Part shown: piece after piece, positions 1 to 7,427 of the stretch
How positions within the stretch are numbered: the stretch's first letter is position 1
Layout: each line of letters starts with the position of its first letter
Notes under the pieces: model-generated
Databases searched by the model: none
The model's input: only the letters and a program-made list of their open reading frames with translations
Told to the model about the DNA's origin: nothing
From: Streptomyces sp. ATexAB-D23
Lineage (GTDB): Bacteria > Actinomycetota > Actinomycetes > Streptomycetales > Streptomycetaceae
DNA length: 64,000 bases
Direction of reading: 5' to 3'
NCBI RefSeq assembly: GCF_000373645.1
Contig: NZ_KB892001.1
Coordinates: 376,441 to 440,440, forward strand
Translations under genes and position numbers: made by a program

Positions 1-51
1 GCCGCCCGCGCCGGGTGACGCGTGCGGCCTGCCACGGCACCAGGTGTATTG

Positions 52-205
52 CCCTGTCCGGCGGATCTTCGCGGGCCCGCGACGCACTCTCGCCGCACGC
101 CCGAATCACCCGAGTACGTCCAGCACGAGGGCGATTCGGGCGCACGCCGATAGCACGCACCGGACGCCGCGGGCTGATCCACGAAGATCCGCCGGACAGG
201 CCCTA
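52..205. repeat. MITE-like long imperfect palindrome
   Basis: The ends are inverted copies: CCCTGTCCGGCGGATCTTCG at 52-71 matches the reverse complement of 182-200 at 19 positions. A second inverted pair is nested inside (100-111 against 129-140). The whole 154-bp unit can therefore fold into a long hairpin, as non-autonomous palindromic elements do. The right end reads TAGGGCCTGTCCGGC on the minus strand, and its TAG is the stop codon of the MarR gene. The same right end recurs at 20713-20736 (24 of 24 bases) and for 15 bases at 55462-55476. No transposase is present, so mobility is inferred from structure only. Confidence 0.6.
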
Positions 206-673
206 GCCCCGCTGTCCCCGCAGGTGCTCGGCGACCGGGGTGAGGGCCGCGTGCAGTTCGGCCAGGGCGTCCGGGGTGAGCAGGTCCATGAAGTGTTTGC
301 GGACCGAGGCGACGTGGTGGGGGGCCACCTTCCGCATCGTCTCCGCGCCCTCGTCGGTGAGCACCGCGAACAGGCCGCGGCGGTCCGACTCGCAGTGCTC
401 CCGGCGGACCAGGCCCGTGCTCTCCATGCGGGTGATCTGGTGCGAGAGCCGGCTCTTGGACTGGAGGGTGGCGCCCGCGAGGTCGCTCATCCGCATCCGC
501 CGGTCCGGCGACTCCGAGAGGTTCACGAGGATCTCGTAGTCGTTGTTGGTCAGGCCGAACGGCTGGAGGTCCTTCTCCAGCTGGTGCATCAGCAGCCTGC
601 TGACGTCCAGATGGGTGCGCCAGGCGCACTGCTCGGCGTCGCTCAGCCAGCGGGTGGCCGTCTCGGTCTCCAT
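203..673 (-). CDS. MarR family transcriptional regulator
   Basis: A 156-residue winged-helix regulator of usual MarR length. Residues about 45-110 hold the DNA-binding domain: helices around MSDLAGATLQSKSRLSHQI, then the beta-wing with the typical D-R-R-G turn (CESDRRG). The helices before and after form the expected dimer interface. The family usually represses an adjacent exporter or stress gene and releases DNA when it binds a phenolic or oxidant ligand; no ligand can be deduced here. It reads in the same direction as the AIM24 operon behind it but is separated from it by a terminator hairpin, so it is probably transcribed alone. Its TAG stop is the first triplet of the repeat at 52-205, so its C-terminus may have been set by that element. 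Confidence 0.85.
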   Translation of the reverse strand: METETATRWLSDAEQCAWRTHLDVSRLLMHQLEKDLQPFGLTNNDYEILVNLSESPDRRMRMSDLAGATLQSKSRLSHQITRMESTGLVRREHCESDRRGLFAVLTDEGAETMRKVAPHHVASVRKHFMDLLTPDALAELHAALTPVAEHLRGQRG

Positions 674-727
674 GTATGGATTCTACCTAAGAAGTTGAAA
701 GCCGGACGAAGTGTGGGGGTGTGACAC

Positions 728-751
728 CCGGCACGGCATGGGCCGTGCCGG
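728..751 (-). terminator. Terminator hairpin after the AIM24 operon
   Basis: A perfect 10-bp inverted repeat (CCGGCACGGC, 4-base loop, GCCGTGCCGG) lies 94 bases past the last AIM24 stop codon and before marR. It has no T-run, which is common for Streptomyces terminators. Confidence 0.55.
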
Positions 752-844
752 GGCGCAGACGTTCGATGTCACACTCCGCAGACTACCGTTCACCAAACGA
801 AGCGACGCCGGAGGTCCCGGGCCGCGGGGTCCACGGGGCGAGGA

Positions 845-1552
845 TCAGTGTTGACCCCCGCCGCCCGGCACCCCGGGTTGCAGTGGCACCGCCCCCACCG
901 GCTGATCCGTCATCAGCGCCTCCGACGACTGGAGCAGCACCGTACCCGCGCCCACGAACTCGAACTGGTGCTCCTCGCCGGACGCCCCGCCGATCCCCGT
1001 GAGCGCGCGCAGCCCCCCTATGACACCGGTCATGTAGCCGTGGTCGTAGTGGTGGCACGGCGAGGGGCAGTCCGCCCAGCCCACCAGCGCCTGCGGGTCG
1101 ACCCGCAGCGGCGGCTCCATGAAGACCACCGGACCGTTGGAGGCGGCGACGAACTTCCCCGTACCGATCAGCGTCAGGAACCCCGGCACGATCGACTGCT
1201 TCAGCGCCAGCGACGGCTGGTAGGCCAGCAGGTTGCCGGAGCGGATCGTCAGGTTCCCGTCGTCCAGGTCGTAGGAGTTCACATCGAACGCCCGGTCCGC
1301 GAGCAGCATCTTGCCGCTGCCCTCGGCCACCACCCAGTCGCTCGCGTGCAGCGGCGAGTGGAAGCTCGACCGGACCAGCCGCTCGAAGCGGCCGTGCCCG
1401 ATGCCGTCGAAGCCGATCTGCCCGTAGTAGGCGATCATCTTGCCCTTCTGAAGGAACCACTGGCTCCCCTTGAGCTCCACGCAGAAGGTGTACGAGTTGA
1501 CGTTGTCGTCCGACGGCAGCGTCATCGGGTCGAAGACCACGGGGCCGTTCAC
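845..1552 (-). CDS. AIM24 family protein (third of three)
   Basis: This 235-residue protein belongs to the AIM24/TIGR00266 family, all-beta proteins of unclear role; the namesake is a mitochondrial inner-membrane factor in yeast. It shares the family pattern with its two upstream neighbours: an N-terminal strand set with a glycine-rich turn (KGKMIAYYGQIGF), a central aromatic/Gly region and a C-terminal GAGTVLLQSSE strand. It starts at a GTG that overlaps the preceding stop codon by four bases (GTGA), which indicates translational coupling. It differs from the other two by an extra Cys/His segment (ADCPSPCHHYDHGY, residues about 163-176) that could bind a metal. Function is unknown; secreted or membrane-associated roles are guesses. 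Confidence 0.8.
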   Translation of the reverse strand: MNGPVVFDPMTLPSDDNVNSYTFCVELKGSQWFLQKGKMIAYYGQIGFDGIGHGRFERLVRSSFHSPLHASDWVVAEGSGKMLLADRAFDVNSYDLDDGNLTIRSGNLLAYQPSLALKQSIVPGFLTLIGTGKFVAASNGPVVFMEPPLRVDPQALVGWADCPSPCHHYDHGYMTGVIGGLRALTGIGGASGEEHQFEFVGAGTVLLQSSEALMTDQPVGAVPLQPGVPGGGGQH

Positions 1553-2199
1553 AGCTTCTCCTCCGACGCCTGGACGTACACCGCACCATTGCCGCTCAGC
1601 TCCAGCTGGAACCCCTCGCCCGAGCCGCGCCCCACCATCTCGCGCCAGCCGATCGCGGTCGAGAGCTTGTTGCGCACCTCGCCGTGGTGGGCGACGTACG
1701 CCTGCGGGTCCACGTGCACGTCGCGGCCCGGGGCGATCGGCAGCTCGATGACCCCGCCGTGCGCCATCACCGCCACCGCGCCGTGCCCGGTGAGCGTCGT
1801 GGTGAACAGGCCCTGGCCGGTCACCTGCCCGCGCACCATGCCCATCACCCCGCCCTGCGAGCCCATGAACATCGTGCCCTGCTGGAGCGTCCCGTCGAAG
1901 GCGAGCAGCCGGTCCGCCTCCACGTACAGCGTGTCCCCGGACAGGTTGATCACCTGGATGTGGTGGCCGCCGTGGCCGAACATCACCGTGCCGTTCCCCT
2001 CGACCGTCATCAGCGGGGTCGCCTCGTTCGCCATCCGGCGGCCGATCATCGACATCACCCCGCCCTGGCCGCCCTGGATGTTCGGCGTGAACGCCACCTC
2101 GCCGCGGTAGGCGAGCATCGCCCCGCGCTGGCTGAACATCTTCTGGCCGGGGACCACCGTCGCCTCGACCATCTTCGAGTTGATCTCACGGAACGGCAT
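1549..2199 (-). CDS. AIM24 family protein (second of three)
   Basis: A 216-residue AIM24/TIGR00266-type protein. It carries the repeated family motifs GAMLAYRGEVAF, GGQGGVMSMIGRRMANE and LTGHGAVAVMAHGG, and ends in NGAVYVQASEEKL, the same closing strand seen in the gene before it. Its ATG overlaps the upstream stop codon by one base (TGATG), and its own stop overlaps the next GTG, so the three genes form one translationally coupled operon. Three paralogues in a row suggest that they build a hetero-oligomer or arose by tandem duplication. No catalytic residues are recognisable. Confidence 0.82.
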   Translation of the reverse strand: MPFREINSKMVEATVVPGQKMFSQRGAMLAYRGEVAFTPNIQGGQGGVMSMIGRRMANEATPLMTVEGNGTVMFGHGGHHIQVINLSGDTLYVEADRLLAFDGTLQQGTMFMGSQGGVMGMVRGQVTGQGLFTTTLTGHGAVAVMAHGGVIELPIAPGRDVHVDPQAYVAHHGEVRNKLSTAIGWREMVGRGSGEGFQLELSGNGAVYVQASEEKL

Positions 2200-2831
2200 C
2201 AGACGTTGCCCCCGATCGTGTTCCGCTCGCTGGGCTGCACGTAGACGAGTCCCTCGCCCTCGAAACGGATCTGGAACGACTCGCCCGAGCCCTCGCCCAT
2301 GAACGTCCGGAAGTTCACCCCGGACTGGAAGTGCTGCTGGAGATTGCCCTGGTGGGCGATGTAGGCGCCCGGGTCGACGAACAGCGGGTACTGGGCGGAG
2401 ACCCGCAGCACCACGGCCGTTCCGTCCGACATGATCGCCGCCTGTCCGGTGCCCTCGACGGTGGTGGTGAACAGGCCGTTGCCCGTCGCGCCACCGCGCA
2501 GCCCGGTGAACGTGGTGCCCGTGCGCAGCCCCGCGTCGGTGCAGAGCAGATTGCTCGCCTCGACGTACAGCTTGTCGCCGTGCAGCGAGACGAGATTGAT
2601 CTCGCTCGCGCGGTCCGCGAAGTAGCAGGTGCCCTTCCCGGACACCTGCATCACCGCCATCGATTCGCCGGCCAGTCTGCGCGTCACCATCCCGCGCAGC
2701 CCCTCACCGCCGCCCGTCATCTTCTTGAACGACATCTGGCCCTCGTAAGCGACCATGGAGCCGTTCTTCGCCTTGACGGCGTCGCCGTTCAGATCGACGG
2801 CGAGCGTCTTGCTCTCCTGGAGCCGGAACAT
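2199..2831 (-). CDS. AIM24 family protein (first of three)
   Basis: The promoter-proximal AIM24-family gene, 210 residues from the ATG at 2831. That start is preferred to longer in-frame options because MFRLQESKTLAVDL matches how family members begin and the upstream extension is arginine/glycine-rich noise. Motifs are GSMVAYEGQMSF, GGGEGLRGMVTRRLAGE and EGLVYVQPSERN. There is no signal peptide or membrane segment. The stop codon shares one base with the next start. About 260 bases separate it from the divergent DUF3817 gene, a region that should hold both promoters. Confidence 0.82.
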   Translation of the reverse strand: MFRLQESKTLAVDLNGDAVKAKNGSMVAYEGQMSFKKMTGGGEGLRGMVTRRLAGESMAVMQVSGKGTCYFADRASEINLVSLHGDKLYVEASNLLCTDAGLRTGTTFTGLRGGATGNGLFTTTVEGTGQAAIMSDGTAVVLRVSAQYPLFVDPGAYIAHQGNLQQHFQSGVNFRTFMGEGSGESFQIRFEGEGLVYVQPSERNTIGGNV

Positions 2832-3090
2832 TGCCACCCGGCGAAAATAGCGGCACGCACCGCCGGCGGAACAGGGGCAGCGGTGCGCCGGGCCGTCCCG
2901 GACCGCCCCTGATACGCATCCGGTACCGGACCCGGACGCAATCGGGACGTACTTCTTACGGGGGACGGGCGCCGAGTCCTTCCGGGTGCGGCCGCCCCCG
3001 CCGCCGGGCGGTCCGAGCCGCGATGTCACAATGGTGCCGCTTGTGCGTGCGTTCACAAGCCGTCACGACCCTCCCACCGAAGGTGCCCCC

Positions 3091-3441
3091 GTGGACATCA
3101 AGACCGCTACCGCCCTGCACCGGCTGCGCCTCATCTCGATTCCCGAGGCGCTGTCCTTCCCCGCGCTGATCCTCTTCGGCTCGGTGCTGAGCCGGATCTC
3201 CGACATCGACTTCCTGATGATGCCGCTCGGCATGCTGCACGGCGTGCTCTTCGTGATCTACGTCGTGGCCCTGCTGGACGTCTGGGCGAAGACCAAGTGG
3301 CCGCTCAAGCGCGTCGCCTTCTTCTTCCTGCTCTGCGTGCTGCCCTTCGGTGGCCTGTACGGCGACAAGGTGCTCAAGCGTTACGAGGCCGACAGCGTCA
3401 TCGCCGCCCGCGCGCGCCGGGAAGGCACGGTCAGCGCATGA
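3091..3441 (+). CDS. DUF3817 integral membrane protein
   Basis: A small membrane protein of 116 residues with about three hydrophobic helices (near [28 protein letters not shown] and [17 protein letters not shown]), the usual layout and length of DUF3817. The GTG at 3091 is chosen because the family starts just before a conserved LHRLRLIS segment; the alternative start far upstream adds only a low-complexity tail. A second DUF3817 gene lies at 7010-7345; both keep the LHGVL(F/Y) and AK(T/A)KWP motifs. Function is unknown. Its stop overlaps the start of the following broken gene by four bases (ATGA), so the two were co-translated before the break. Confidence 0.82.
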   Translation: MDIKTATALHRLRLISIPEALSFPALILFGSVLSRISDIDFLMMPLGMLHGVLFVIYVVALLDVWAKTKWPLKRVAFFFLLCVLPFGGLYGDKVLKRYEADSVIAARARREGTVSA

Positions 3442-3769
3442 TCGTCGCCTTCTCCGTCAGCCCGCTCGGCGTCGGCGAGGACGTCGGTGAGTACGTCGCC
3501 GACGCCGTCCGGGTCGTCCGCGAGTCCGGGCTGCCCAACCGCACGGACGCGATGTTCACCTCCGTCGAAGGGGAGTGGGACGAGAGTGGGGTCTCCCCTG
3601 CTCGAACGTAGTTGAGAGCTTGGGGAAGGACGTCGTCAAGCGGGCGGTCGCGGCCGTCGAGGCGCGTGCCGGACGGGTCTCCCTCGTCCTGAAGGCGGAC
3701 ATCCGCCCCGGCGTCACCGACGGCCTCACCTCCAAGGTCGAGACGGTCGAGCGCTACCTCGCGGACTGA
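3438..3769 (+). pseudogene. MTH1187/YkoF-type thiamine-binding protein, interrupted
   Basis: The reading frame starts as a small thiamine-binding (DUF77/MTH1187) protein ([20 protein letters not shown]) and runs about 49 codons to GEWDE at 3584. It then enters a 44-bp hairpin repeat and stops at TAG 3609-3611. The rest of the family sequence ([17 protein letters not shown] to ERYLAD) continues from 3629 in another frame and ends at 3769. If the intact gene had two codons at this point, as I recall for relatives, the net gain is 38 bases, which predicts exactly the frame change seen. The family binds thiamine or related ligands without a known catalytic role. The product is probably lost, unless a short N-terminal peptide or a frameshift product survives. 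A sequencing error is unlikely because the inserted bases form a hairpin-forming unit. Confidence 0.75.
3585..3628. repeat. 44-bp hairpin repeat inside a gene
   Basis: The segment begins AGTGGGGTCTCCCC, has a centre rich in GCTCGAAC/TTGAGAGC and ends TTGGGGAAG. The CCCC-GCTC-GAA and TTGAGAGC-GGGG halves pair as a bulged hairpin. I recognise this as similar to a small interspersed sequence common in Streptomyces intergenic DNA, but could not search for it. No other copy is seen in this window. Confidence 0.6.
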
Positions 3770-3787
3770 CCCCGTACACCCGTACGC

Positions 3788-3823
3788 GGAGCCCCCGCTG
3801 CCCGAGCACGGCGCGGGGGCTCC
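3788..3823. terminator. Bidirectional terminator
   Basis: A perfect 11-bp stem (GGAGCCCCCGC and its complement) with a 14-base loop sits between the convergent ends of the broken thiamine-binding gene and the ArsR-type gene. Its position suits both strands. Confidence 0.7.
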
Positions 3824-3825
3824 CG

Positions 3826-4809
3826 TCATTCCGGGACCGCCAGCGCGATCCCCAGCGGCGTCCGTTCGTACAGCACCTGGTGGCCGTAACGGCGCGACGT
3901 CAGCAGTCCGGCCGCCCGCAGCACCGACAGGTGCTCCGACACGGAGGACGGGGCGAGCCCGAGCCGGTGGGCGAGCGCCGTGGTGCCCGCCGGCTCGTCC
4001 AGCGCGCACAGGACGTCGGCCCGGACCCGGCCGAGCAGCCGGGCGAGCGCGTCCGGGGTGGTGTCGGCCGGCTCCGTCCACAGCCCGCCGATGCCGCGGG
4101 CCGGGTAGATCACCGCCGGCAGCCAGGGCGGCTCGAACCCGCCGACCACGTTCGGCCAGGCGAAGACGGACGGCATGAGCACGAGGCCCTGTCCGCCGAG
4201 CACCCGGGCGTGCCGGCCGGACGTGCGGGCGATGGTGAGGGTCGAGTCCGCCCAGCTCAGCTGCGGACTCAGCTCGCCCAGCAGCCGATCGAAGCCGACC
4301 GCCGCCAGCCGCCGTGAGTGGTAGGCCACATCGGCCTCCAGGAGGGCGCGCAGCCGGGGCCAGTGCGGCTCGATCAGCACCCGCCAGGCCAGCTCCAGCA
4401 GATCCGCCAGCTCCCGCACGGCCCGCGCGGGATCGGCCAGCAGCGCGCGCCCGGCGGCGGAGTCCGACGCCCCGGGCCGCCCGGAGAGCGCCGCGGCCAT
4501 GTCCTCCCGCGCCAGCGCCGGGTCGACCTCCCGCACCCCCGCGATCTCCTCCTCGAACGAGGCGAGGGGCCCCAGCGGCGGCGGGCAGAAGAAGTCGGGG
4601 CTGTGACCGCGCTCGTTCATCAGCAGCCACAGGGGCCCGAGATCGAGACCGGCGGCCGCGTCCCGGATCCTGCGCAGCCACGGCAGGTGATAGCCCTGCC
4701 GCTCCGGCGAGGCCAGCACCCGTACGGCTGCCTGGGTCTCCCCGAGCGGCGAGAGCGCGAACCGGCAGCGCAGCAGATCGCTCTCGTCGAAGTGCAGATG
4801 GAAGGGCAT
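3826..4809 (-). CDS. ArsR-type winged-helix regulator with N-terminal ligand-like domain
   Basis: A 327-residue regulator. The last 75 residues are an ArsR/SmtB-like winged helix (ALAHRLGLAPSSVSEHLSVL as helix-turn-helix, then RRYGHQVLYERT as wing). The first 240 residues form a separate domain beginning FHLHFDESDLLRCRFALSPL, as in Streptomyces ArsR-family proteins annotated with a DUF5937-type domain; I infer it senses a ligand. No metal-binding CxC pair of classical ArsR is visible. It is divergent from the MFS exporter gene with only about 70 bases between the starts, so it probably represses that exporter and itself. The start ATG at 4809 immediately precedes the conserved PFHLHFD. Confidence 0.82.
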   Translation of the reverse strand: MPFHLHFDESDLLRCRFALSPLGETQAAVRVLASPERQGYHLPWLRRIRDAAAGLDLGPLWLLMNERGHSPDFFCPPPLGPLASFEEEIAGVREVDPALAREDMAAALSGRPGASDSAAGRALLADPARAVRELADLLELAWRVLIEPHWPRLRALLEADVAYHSRRLAAVGFDRLLGELSPQLSWADSTLTIARTSGRHARVLGGQGLVLMPSVFAWPNVVGGFEPPWLPAVIYPARGIGGLWTEPADTTPDALARLLGRVRADVLCALDEPAGTTALAHRLGLAPSSVSEHLSVLRAAGLLTSRRYGHQVLYERTPLGIALAVPE

Positions 4810-4882
4810 GCGGGCCTCGGGAAAGATTCGGGCGGAGCCGAAAGTCTACGGACCCGGTCGGGGGCTGCCGCACGCTGCGTCC

Positions 4883-6436
4883 ATGCCGAGAGACACCGAG
4901 CCCCCGACGGGCGGCGCCCGCGACGCGACGGACACCCCTGGCGACCGGACCCCGCGCGGGCCCACGCCGCCCACCGCGCGTTCCACGAGCCCCGCCGCGG
5001 GACCGGCCGCTCTCCCGGCCCCCCACCCGGAGCGCGACGGTCCCCCCGACCCGAGCGGACCGCCCGCGCTCCGGGCACCGGCGAAGGGCGCGCCTATCGG
5101 GGGTACGCCCGGCGAAGACGCGCCCGGCGAAGACGCGCCCGCCGGGGGCACGCCCGCCCGGGGCACGCCCGGCGCCCCGGGCGGATACCGGGCCGTCTTC
5201 GCCGTACGCGAGTTCCGGGCCGTCTTCGCCGCGCACCTGCTCTCGCTGCTCGGAGTCGTCGTCAGCGAACTCGCGCTCACCGTCCTCGTGTACGACCTCA
5301 CCGCGTCGCCCCTGCTCAGCGCCCTCACCTTCGCGCTGGGGATGCTGCCCTACCTCGTCGGCGGCACCCTCTTCGCCGGGATCGCCGACCGCTACCCCGC
5401 GCGCCGGGTCCTGGTCACCTGCGACCTGATCTGCGCCGGCTGCGTCGCCGTGATGGTGCTGCCGGGCACCCCGGTCGCCGGACTCCTCGTGCTGCGCTGT
5501 CTTGTCGCCGCCGTCTCGCCCGTCTTCACCGGGACCAGGATGGCCGCGCTCACCGACATCCTGGGCGAGGGCGACCTGTTCGTCCTGGGACGCTCACTGC
5601 TGCGGATCATCTCGCAGAGCGCCCTGCTCGCCGGCTTCGGCGTGGGCGGGCTGCTGCTCGCCGTGGTCTCCCCGCGCGGCGCGATCACGATCACCGTCGC
5701 CACCTTCCTGTGCTCGGCCGCCCTGCTCCGCCTCGGCACCCGCGCCCGGCCCGCCCGCACCACGGCCGGCGGCGGCACCCTGCTGGCGGAGTCGGTCGCC
5801 GGGGCCCGGCTGGTGCTGGGCGACCGCCGGATCAGGGCGCTGATGCTGCTGTTCTGGCTGCCCCCGGTGTTCGTCGTCGCGCCGGAGGCGCTGGCCGCCC
5901 CGTACGCCGACGAGATCGGTGTGGGCAGCGCCGCGCTCGGGCTGCTGATGTGCGCGATGCCGGTCGGCTCCATCGCCGCCGAGCTGTACGTGGGCGCCGC
6001 GCTGAGCCCCCGTACCCGCTCGCTGATCGTCCTGCCGCTCGCCGCGGCCGGGCTGCTGCCCCTCGTGCTGTACGGCCTGCGGCCCGGGGTCGTCCTGGCC
6101 GCCGTCGCGCTGGTGCTGGCCGGTGCGGGATCGGCGTACGTCATCGGCCTCGACCAGTGGTTCGTCGCAGCCGTGCCCGACGAGCTGCGCGGCCGGGCCA
6201 TGACCCTGCTCACGGCCGGACTGATGACGCTCCAGGGCGTCGGCATGGCCCTGGCCGGCCTGGCCGCCGAGTTCTTCCCCGTCCACCGGGTGGTCGCCGG
6301 GGCCGGGGTCGTGGGCACCCTGTGTCTGCTGCTGCTCGTCGCCGAGGTCCGCAGGACGGCGCCCGCGTCCGTACCCGTTCCCCGGATTCGGACCGAAGTG
6401 CGAGACGGGGAGGACCGGCAAGTTCCCCATGGGTAA
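4883..6436 (+). CDS. MFS transporter
   Basis: A 517-residue major facilitator. After a cytosolic, Pro/Gly/Thr-rich N-terminal tail of about 105 residues come some 12 hydrophobic segments starting near FRAVFAAHLLSLLGVVVSELALT. The loop-2 signature region IADRYPARRVLV lies between TM2 and TM3, typical of drug-efflux MFS proteins. The ATG at 4883 follows the divergent gap to the ArsR-type regulator, suggesting ligand-induced efflux. The tail contains tandem 15-bp repeats encoding GEDAP-like units. Its 3' end overlaps the start of the following MarR gene by eight bases, so the two are probably co-transcribed. Substrate unknown. Confidence 0.85.
   Translation: MPRDTEPPTGGARDATDTPGDRTPRGPTPPTARSTSPAAGPAALPAPHPERDGPPDPSGPPALRAPAKGAPIGGTPGEDAPGEDAPAGGTPARGTPGAPGGYRAVFAVREFRAVFAAHLLSLLGVVVSELALTVLVYDLTASPLLSALTFALGMLPYLVGGTLFAGIADRYPARRVLVTCDLICAGCVAVMVLPGTPVAGLLVLRCLVAAVSPVFTGTRMAALTDILGEGDLFVLGRSLLRIISQSALLAGFGVGGLLLAVVSPRGAITITVATFLCSAALLRLGTRARPARTTAGGGTLLAESVAGARLVLGDRRIRALMLLFWLPPVFVVAPEALAAPYADEIGVGSAALGLLMCAMPVGSIAAELYVGAALSPRTRSLIVLPLAAAGLLPLVLYGLRPGVVLAAVALVLAGAGSAYVIGLDQWFVAAVPDELRGRAMTLLTAGLMTLQGVGMALAGLAAEFFPVHRVVAGAGVVGTLCLLLLVAEVRRTAPASVPVPRIRTEVRDGEDRQVPHG
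5111..5170 (+). repeat. 15-bp tandem repeats in the MFS N-terminal tail
   Basis: Four 15-base units in a row: two exact copies of GGCGAAGACGCGCCC and two diverged copies ending CACGCCC. They keep the reading frame and encode a Gly/Asp/Ala/Pro linker before TM1. Unit number could vary between strains without a frameshift. Confidence 0.75.
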
Positions 6437-6956
6437 GGTCGTGGCCGTGCCGAAGCCGCTCAGTCTCCCCTTCGATCCCATCGCCCGCGCCGACGAGCTC
6501 TGGCAGCAGCGCTGGGGCCCGGTCCCTTCCATGGGGGCGATCACCTCGATCATGCGGGCGCAGCAGATCCTGCTCGCCGAGGTCGACGCCGTCGTCAAGC
6601 CGTACGGGCTGACGTTCGCGCGGTACGAGGCGCTGGTGCTGCTCACCTTCTCCAAGGCCGGCGAGCTGCCGATGTCCAAGATCGGCGAGCGGCTGATGGT
6701 GCACCCGACCTCGGTGACGAACACGGTGGACCGGCTGGTGCGTTCCGGCCTGGTCGACAAGCGCCCGAACCCCAACGACGGCCGCGGCACGCTCGCCTCC
6801 ATCACCGACAAGGGCCGCGAAGTGGTCGAGTCGGCCACCCGCGACCTGGTCGCGATGGAGTTCGGACTCGGGGTGTACGACGCCGAGGAGTGCGCCGAGA
6901 TCTTCGCGCTGCTGCGGCCCCTGCGCATCGCCGCGCAGGACTTCGAGGAGATGTAG
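6429..6956 (+). CDS. MarR family transcriptional regulator
   Basis: A 175-residue MarR-type regulator. The winged helix spans residues about 60-125 (MSKIGERLMVHPTSVTNTVD as helix-turn-helix; the wing has PNPNDGRGTLASITDKG). A long N-terminal helix (ADELWQQRWGPVPSMGAITSIMRAQQILL) precedes it, a feature of a Streptomyces subgroup with an extended dimerisation arm. The start overlaps the MFS gene by eight bases. The gene is followed after 53 bases by a DUF3817 membrane protein, so it could regulate either neighbour. Ligand unknown. Confidence 0.85.
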   Translation: MGKVVAVPKPLSLPFDPIARADELWQQRWGPVPSMGAITSIMRAQQILLAEVDAVVKPYGLTFARYEALVLLTFSKAGELPMSKIGERLMVHPTSVTNTVDRLVRSGLVDKRPNPNDGRGTLASITDKGREVVESATRDLVAMEFGLGVYDAEECAEIFALLRPLRIAAQDFEEM

Positions 6957-7009
6957 GGGGCCCGAGCCCGCTGCAAGATCGCGCCGGACGTCCGGTTACG
7001 CTCGATGGC

Positions 7010-7345
7010 ATGAAACGCAGTGTGCTGACCCGTTATCGGGTGATGGCTTACGTCACCGCCGTCATGTTGCTGATCCTCTGCCTCTGCATGATCTTCAAGT
7101 ACGGCTTCGACAAGGGTGAGGGCCTGACGCTCGTCGTCTCCCAGATCCACGGCGTGCTGTACATCATCTACCTGATCTTCGCCTTCGACCTGGGCTCCAA
7201 GGCGAAGTGGCCGATCGGCAAGCTGCTGTGGGTGCTGGTCTCCGGCACGATCCCGACGGCCGCGTTCTTCGTGGAGCGCAAGGTCGTCCGCGAGGTCGAG
7301 CCGCTGGTCGCGGACGGGACGCCCGCGGCCCCCGCGAGCGTCTGA
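7010..7345 (+). CDS. DUF3817 integral membrane protein (paralogue)
   Basis: A 111-residue membrane protein with helices near YVTAVMLLILCLCMIF, IHGVLYIIYLIFAFDLG and LLWVLVSGTIPTAAFF. It shares the (L/I)HGVL(F/Y) and K(T/A)KWP(L/I) motifs with the DUF3817 gene at 3091-3441. The ATG at 7010 is chosen because it directly precedes the first hydrophobic helix; longer forms add no conserved residues. It lies between a MarR gene and icmA and ends in a terminator. Function unknown. Confidence 0.82.
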   Translation: MKRSVLTRYRVMAYVTAVMLLILCLCMIFKYGFDKGEGLTLVVSQIHGVLYIIYLIFAFDLGSKAKWPIGKLLWVLVSGTIPTAAFFVERKVVREVEPLVADGTPAAPASV

Positions 7346-7385
7346 CCGCCCGGTCCGAACCGCCCCGCGCGAAGCGCCGGGCGGT
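7345..7385 (+). terminator. Terminator after the DUF3817 gene
   Basis: A 9-bp perfect stem (ACCGCCCGG with CCGGGCGGT) separated by 23 bases is followed by TTGTC. It separates this gene from the icmA control region. Confidence 0.55.
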
Positions 7386-7396
7386 TTGTCATCGAC

Positions 7397-7420
7397 ATTT
7401 ACTAGGACGTCCTAGTAAAT
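7397..7420. promoter_or_regulatory. 24-bp perfect palindrome before icmA (candidate operator)
   Basis: Two exact complementary 12-base halves (ATTTACTAGGAC and its complement) meet at 7408/7409, ending seven bases before the icmA ATG. The sequence is strikingly AT-rich for this genome. A dimeric repressor bound here would cover the promoter or leader. The convergent TetR at 9152-9781 is one candidate regulator, but a distant one is equally possible. Confidence 0.7.
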
Positions 7421-7427
7421 TGGTGGC

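Noticed and set aside
44..724. Long open frame antisense to the MarR gene
   Set aside because: It is a GC-rich shadow with no recognisable motif, and it runs through the palindromic repeat.
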